Assembly (NCBI GenBank): GCA_009363875.1
Contig: CM018680.1
Span: 11,105,625 to 11,169,624 of the forward strand
DNA: 64,000 nucleotides
Direction: 5' to 3'
From: Mikania micrantha
Lineage: Eukaryota > Streptophyta > Magnoliopsida > Asterales > Asteraceae
Shown here one piece after another: positions 59,517-64,000 of this stretch (position 1 is its first letter; each line of letters starts with the position of its first letter). A program made the translations under genes and the position numbers. The notes under the pieces were generated by a model that made no database searches, was not told where the DNA came from, and saw only the letters and a program-made list of their open reading frames with translations.

Positions 59517-59530
59517 TGGTATCAGAGCCA
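59517..59530 (+). other. Element 6 primer-binding site (tRNA-iMet type)
   Basis: TGGTATCAGAGCCA, three bases (GAT) after the LTR end at 59513. The following leader is close to that of element 1. Confidence 0.92.
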
Positions 59531-59680
59531 TGGTTATAGAGAAATATAGGTCATTTATTTAAACGGTTTGGCCTACACTATAACCTAGGGACCCTGCATG
59601 TAGAGAACATAGGAATTAGGAATTTACTTGCACTGTGTCTTCTGCATTCGATCATTGCACTAACCAATGTTATATTGGTT

Positions 59681-60718
59681 ATGATTAGAATGTCACCAAG
59701 AAGACAACCATCACCGCCTCTACCTTCGCAGGAGACAGACCCAGCAGTCGAGGCACTTGCAACCTTGATCACTGAACAGTTGATGGCGGTTCTCCCTAGA
59801 ATCATTGCCCGGATCAGGAATAGTGAAGAGTTTGCTAAGATCTTCCCACTACTTTCTACAGAGCAGAAGAAATCGGAAACAGGAGAGTCAAGCAAGAAGC
59901 GAAAAAGGTGTCATCCTGAAGAATCAAGAGACCTTGTAATCTACACTGAAGCCATTCCTCTTCGTCAGATGGCCGTTGCTACGGAGTCAGAGGGTCATAA
60001 GCGTCATGCTGACAAATTTCCTTTATGTGCCACGTGCGGTCTCCACCATGCTAAGGATAGACTGTGCAAACATTGTCTGAACTGTGGGGAAAAGGGACAC
60101 TGGAGTCGTGATTGTAATAATCCCCCGACTCACAACCAGAATCTCGGAAACACTACATATCCTCTTCCTCGACACAGAAAGGATTGCTATGTGTGCGGAT
60201 TATCCGGACACATTTCACGGGACTGCCCCGTGAGGATATCTTCCACAAGTCCTGTACATTCTACGGGGAAAGCTCCCCTTTGTTCAGTTTGTCACCACCA
60301 TCATCGAGCTGAACTCTCATGTGTATCATGCACGCTTTGTGGAAGATACAGACACTGGATCCAAAAGTGTCTGTTAAATGCGACCAGGAAACAGAAACAA
60401 AAAGCGAGCACCTCTACTTCCTCTCGACACAACAACAACTGCTACACGTGCGGAATGCACGGACATTTCGCGAGGGACTGCTCTAGGAAAATGCCTCTAG
60501 CAGACCCAGCAGTCACTGAGGAACTACTTGCTTTACCAGCTCCTGGGGAACATTCGGAGTCCGATGACCCCACGGGTATGCATATTTCATACTGTTATGT
60601 TAAATTGCTTATCAGAGTGCTAATTTTAAAAGCATACTCCATTGTGACTTTAGAAACAATGAATTCAAGGAACTGTAAGAAGTTAGTTACAAATAAGATA
60701 ATAGGAATGGTAACCTAA
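59681..60718 (+). CDS. Zinc-knuckle protein derived from Gag; capsid core lost
   Basis: First ATG is 59681 (the frame opens at TTG 59675); 345 aa. The N-terminus (MIRMSPRRQ, then DPAVEALATLITEQL) matches the start of Gag in element 1, but the capsid-type core of roughly 180 residues is absent. Instead come a lysine/arginine patch KKRKR (near 73), then four CCHC knuckles: C132-C145 (CLNCGEKGHWSRDC), C169-C182 (CYVCGLSGHISRDC), one near 217 (CTLCGRYRHWIQKC) and one at 254 (CYTCGMHGHFARDC). Each pair is preceded by a CxxC-x-HH-type segment, so the two-knuckle block was duplicated. The last 60 residues are unlike any domain and no DTG protease motif is seen. It could bind nucleic acid, as nucleocapsid does; whether it is made or packaged is unknown. 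The open frame across a recently copied element makes it a better candidate than most, but neutral survival is possible. Confidence 0.7.
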   Translation: MIRMSPRRQPSPPLPSQETDPAVEALATLITEQLMAVLPRIIARIRNSEEFAKIFPLLSTEQKKSETGESSKKRKRCHPEESRDLVIYTEAIPLRQMAVATESEGHKRHADKFPLCATCGLHHAKDRLCKHCLNCGEKGHWSRDCNNPPTHNQNLGNTTYPLPRHRKDCYVCGLSGHISRDCPVRISSTSPVHSTGKAPLCSVCHHHHRAELSCVSCTLCGRYRHWIQKCLLNATRKQKQKASTSTSSRHNNNCYTCGMHGHFARDCSRKMPLADPAVTEELLALPAPGEHSESDDPTGMHISYCYVKLLIRVLILKAYSIVTLETMNSRNCKKLVTNKIIGMVT

Positions 60719-61823
60719 CAAAGTCTTTGATTAAATAAACGTTAAGTAAATAAAAAAAAAAGGTAGGGTAAATCTTAATTACAGTCTAGTTACTATAATT
60801 AGGAAAATAACCTTATTTAGTAGACTAATAGAAGGCCATAGATAGTTAGATGCTAAAGCCAGTATGTAAACTATTATTCTGTCACCTAGAACTATAGAAC
60901 TCAAATCATTTGATTTAGAGAACCTCGGTTTTGGGATATCAGGAAAGGACGACCTTAAGAACTGTGCTAGAATCATAGCTAAATTAGGATAATCAAACCA
61001 AGAGAAAGCAGTTAGGAATGCAAGGCAAGGATGTACCAAAGATAAATATTCCGAATAAAAGATGGGCATTCCAAGTTATGGTAATGCTATTCGGATGGAA
61101 GAACGCTCCCGTGGTTTTCATGAACCACATGAACCGAGGGTGCATAATGTATCCGGATCAAATTATCATTTTCACTAAGGATGGTATACTGATTCATCTT
61201 AGCGACAAGACAGAACGCGAACAACATATCAGGTATATTCTGGAGCTGTTAAAGGAATAACAACTCTATCCTTATTTCTTTCGTTTGGAAATTAGGATGA
61301 GAATAAGTAACAGTTGGAACAACAGTTACAATGAGTTCTGAAAGGCACATGACTTCCGGGTACAAGTAAGATAAATATACATCACTTCACAGTGAGTATA
61401 GTATTACTTAGAAGGGATAGACTATTACCTTATTTCCAATAGTAATACCATATTTTAAGTAGACTTCCTGATAAATAAGTCCACTTTCAAAGTTGAGAAC
61501 AGATTAAACAGATGGTGAAGTATGTATACGGTTATATCAAATAACCTAAGAATTCACCATGTGACGTGAGAATCTTAACCAGACGATCAAGATTCAGAGT
61601 TGTCAGAGTCACTTATGGAAGCTTTAAGGAGTGTGTCAGGTGATAGAACAGAAAGACAATTTGAGATAAACTGGATGAAATGCCTACCACCAAAATGGTG
61701 GATTTCGGCGACAGGTCAATCCAGAAGACTTACTTTTGAGAAAGCACACGAACCAGATAATCAGTACATTCGGGCGCCAATAAAATAAACTGAGACTTTC
61801 AGAGATTTTATTGGTGGCCGGGA
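60719..61823 (+). pseudogene. Degenerate pol middle region with an RT fragment
   Basis: Non-coding apart from an 80-aa frame at 61018-61260 that aligns with RT of element 1 from VPKTTFRTRYG-type sequence through the active site. It reads FGWKNAPVVFMNHMNR where the family has FGLTNAPAVFMDLMNR, and FTKDGIL where it has FIDDIL, so both catalytic aspartates of the FIDD motif are disturbed (one D remains). The rest of RT, RNase H and the integrase zinc histidines are missing or unrecognisable. The reading resumes at 61807 with FYWWPGM, just upstream of the integrase frame. Confidence 0.75.
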
Positions 61824-63020
61824 ATGAAGGAAGACATAGCCGAATACGTCGGCAGATGTTTTGCGTGTGCAAGAGTAAAGGCGGAACACCAGAAACCGTC
61901 TGGTTTACTGGAACAACCAGAAATTCCACTCTGGAAGTGGGAACAAATAGCTATGGACTTCATTACCAAGCTACCCCGCACTTCCAGTGGTCACGATACA
62001 ATCTGGGTGATCATCGACCGTTTAACAAAATCTGCTCACTTCTTGCCGATGCGTGAAACCTTCACGATGGATAAACTGGCAAGATTATACATCAACGAGA
62101 TAGTGGTACGCCATGGTGTGCCATTGTCAATTATTTCTGATAGAGACAGCAGATTTACTTCAAGGTTCTGGCAATCACTGCAGAAATCTCTAGGGACACA
62201 GTTAAATCTGAGTACAGCTTACCATCCACAAACGGACGGTCAAAGCGAACGTACAATTCAAACCCTAGAGGACATGTTAAGAACTTGTGTTCTAGATTTT
62301 GGTGGTAATTGGGATTCTCACTTGCCACTAATCGAATTCTCCTACAACAACAGTTATCACAGCAGCATCGGTTGTGCCCCATTCGAGGCTCTTTATGGTC
62401 GAAAATGCCGGTCGCCGATCTGTTGGTCGGAAGTAGGAGATAACCGTATCACTGGGCCAGAACTTATACAAGAAACCACAGACAAGATAGCTCAAATACA
62501 ACAAAGACTACAAGCAACACGAAGCAGACAAAAGAGCTATGCTGATAAACGGCGCAAGCCGTTGGAATTCCAAGTGGGAGATCGTGTCATGTTAAAGGTT
62601 TCTCCTTGGAAAGGTGTAGTTCGATTCGCGAAGAAAGGCAAATTAACACCACGATACGTGGGACCGTTCGAGATCACCGAACGTATTGGTCCTGTGGCAT
62701 ACAGATTGAGCTTACCAGATGAACTCAGTGGTGTGCATGACGTGTTTCACGTCTCGAACTTAAAGAAATGCCTTGCTGACGAATCACTCGTCATTCCACT
62801 TGAAGAGATTCAAGTTGATGAACAGTTGCACTTTATCGAAGAACCTTTAGAGATTATGGATCGCAAGGTTAAACAACTGAGGCGAAGCCGTATTCCCATT
62901 GTAAAAGTTCGTTGGAACTCAAGACGCGGACCCGAGTTTACTTGGGAACGTGAAGATCACATGAAGTTAAAGTATCCCCAACTGTTTGAAGAAGAAGCTG
63001 TACCCGATAGCAACTCTTAA
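61824..63020 (+). CDS. Integrase core plus chromodomain-like tail, open frame, N-terminally shortened
   Basis: 398 aa from ATG 61824. It begins inside the zinc-binding region: the two cysteines (CFAC) are present but the two histidines are upstream of the start and not found. The catalytic core is whole: D in MDFITK (near 45), D in SDRDSRF (near 106), E in GQSERT (near 142). The C-terminal region with GDRVMLKVSPWKG, PRYVGPFEI and the tail IPIVKVRW...FTWERED is intact and very close to element 1. In the family this protein joins cDNA to the target. Without the zinc domain and as a separate frame with no upstream Pol, expression and activity are doubtful, but no stop has accumulated. Followed by the pre-PPT palindrome and polypurine tract. 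Confidence 0.8.
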   Translation: MKEDIAEYVGRCFACARVKAEHQKPSGLLEQPEIPLWKWEQIAMDFITKLPRTSSGHDTIWVIIDRLTKSAHFLPMRETFTMDKLARLYINEIVVRHGVPLSIISDRDSRFTSRFWQSLQKSLGTQLNLSTAYHPQTDGQSERTIQTLEDMLRTCVLDFGGNWDSHLPLIEFSYNNSYHSSIGCAPFEALYGRKCRSPICWSEVGDNRITGPELIQETTDKIAQIQQRLQATRSRQKSYADKRRKPLEFQVGDRVMLKVSPWKGVVRFAKKGKLTPRYVGPFEITERIGPVAYRLSLPDELSGVHDVFHVSNLKKCLADESLVIPLEEIQVDEQLHFIEEPLEIMDRKVKQLRRSRIPIVKVRWNSRRGPEFTWEREDHMKLKYPQLFEEEAVPDSNS

Positions 63021-63054
63021 ATTTCGGGACGAAATTTCTTTAACAAGGGGAGAC
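63019..63054 (+). other. Element 6 pre-PPT palindrome and polypurine tract
   Basis: AAATTTCGGGACGAAATTT (63019-63037) overlaps the stop codon; AACAAGGGGAGAC (63042-63054) abuts the 3' LTR. Identical to element 1 at this place. Confidence 0.9.
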
Positions 63055-64000
63055 TGTAACAGCAAGTACCAGATCGTCCGGCAAGTCCGTACGGTACGTG
63101 TACTTTCTACAGTAACTATGTGTACTTATATGATTTTTAAACAGTACTTGAATTAACAGGATCTTAAATACAAGAAATCGTTGTACGTATTTTCGTATAA
63201 ACTTAAATACATTAAGTACAACGTACATTTGGAACATTAGTTACGTTTATTAAGTGAAAACTTAATTACAGTTAACACAACAAATCACGAGAAACAACTA
63301 TGCTCAAACAATACTCAGAAACATATCGGTTGCGATCTGATGTCCACAATTGACAGGAATCAGATGACCGACAAGTCAGTACAAGAACAATGTGAAAACA
63401 GGATGTTTAGTTGAGTCCGACAGTGAGGAAACACAATCTAAACACAGTTACAGTGTTATTTCAGAATAACGAACTGACAGTGTGTTTGCGTGGGTGACGA
63501 TTCACACAAACATATCTGTGAGTTCAGAGTTCTGAAATAATGACTGAAAAGTAGAAAACAAAAGTCAGAAAGCAAAACCATCGTCGTATTCGTTTGGGTG
63601 ACGATTCGAACGAATTACGCGCAACGGTGACGCGATCTGACGAAACGAAAACACGACACGAACGAAAGTAATTTAATAAAATAAAATAAATAACATTTTA
63701 CAATTTTGAAACTCATCATAATAATTAATTTAAACTCTTTTTATTTAAATCCATTTAAATTACGCGTAATTTTTCCGGAAACGTAACGAAAACGCGAACC
63801 GAGCAACGAAAACGAACCCGAACACCCTCGGGGTATAAAAACACTTAAATGAGTCAAAATTCCTCATTCTCCACTTCATCTTCCTCACCAAACCTCCCAT
63901 TCCCGGTTTTGAAAACCCTAGCCACCCAAGAACTTCAAATGCTCATAACTTTCTCATTTCTCAACGAAATTGAGTGATTCTTTCGCCTAAACGAAGCTCT
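63055..64000 (+). repeat. Element 6 3' LTR, first 946 bp
   Basis: Offset +7861 from the 5' LTR, one substitution seen. Contains copies of both U3 hairpins (63458-63538, 63587-63616) and the TATA box (63834-63841); continues past the window. Confidence 0.95.

Larger units (their letters stand above)
55194..64000 (+). mobile_element. Element 6: non-autonomous chromovirus derivative, 3' end beyond window
   Basis: 5' LTR 55194-59513, interior 59514-63054 (3541 bp, versus 4828 bp in element 1), 3' LTR from 63055 to the window edge. The 946 bp of 3' LTR visible match 55194-56139 with a single substitution (A/G near 55587/63448). The interior has primer site and polypurine tract intact but no Gag core, no protease motif and only a mutated RT scrap. 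So a structure that cannot code for its own copying was copied very recently, presumably by proteins of a relative such as element 1. Confidence 0.92.

Overview
The window is plant nuclear heterochromatin: a nest of long-LTR Ty3/gypsy retrotransposons with no host gene that I can support. All five internal regions carry a tRNA-iMet type primer site (TGGTATCAGAG...), a Gag-Pol in the order Gag, zinc knuckles, protease, RT, RNase H, integrase, and a C-terminal chromodomain-like tail. With LTRs of 2.7 to 4.5 kb, this fits the chromovirus group, most likely the Tekay (Del) clade. The host is probably a large-genome eudicot; Asteraceae is a guess I cannot test here. Several listed reading frames start at TTG or GTG; I use the first ATG.

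Layout. (1) Element 1, plus strand, 1-12158: 5' LTR cut by the window edge, one uninterrupted 1535-aa Gag-Pol, 4514-bp 3' LTR; only 7 mismatches and no gap were seen over the 2816 bp shared by its LTRs, so it is very young. (2) 12159-12482: unassigned AT-rich sequence. (3) Element 5, a minus-strand LTR remnant (12483-12792 and 37063-38744), split by element 2. (4) Element 2, plus strand, 12793-37057, TSD CCGGG, with three in-frame stops and altered integrase catalytic residues. (5) Element 3, minus strand, 23391-34456, TSD CGAGG, inside the 3' LTR of element 2; its own 5' LTR holds a 575-bp hAT-like MITE (32340-32914). (6) Element 4, minus strand, from 38745, heavily decayed; its 5' LTR (47510-55193) is interrupted by a minus-strand solo LTR (47875-54192), itself interrupted by a plus-strand solo LTR (48117-51590, TSD TTCAT). 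(7) Element 6, plus strand, from 55194 to beyond the edge: nearly identical LTRs around a 3.5-kb interior that lost Gag core, protease and most of RT, but keeps an open frame of zinc knuckles and an open integrase-chromodomain frame.

How the parts relate. Elements 1, 4, 5 and 6 have related LTRs; element 1 looks like a potentially autonomous member and element 6 like a recently copied defective member that would need proteins in trans. The most unusual signals are two recurrent structured motifs in the LTRs and leaders, always in element-sense orientation: a roughly 80-110 bp hairpin with a conserved GTGGTGGG...TATGCCCTATATATAAGC interior and variable, self-complementary arms (12 copies), and a U3 hairpin with a constant GGTGACGAT loop and variable arms. 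I cannot name either as a known element.
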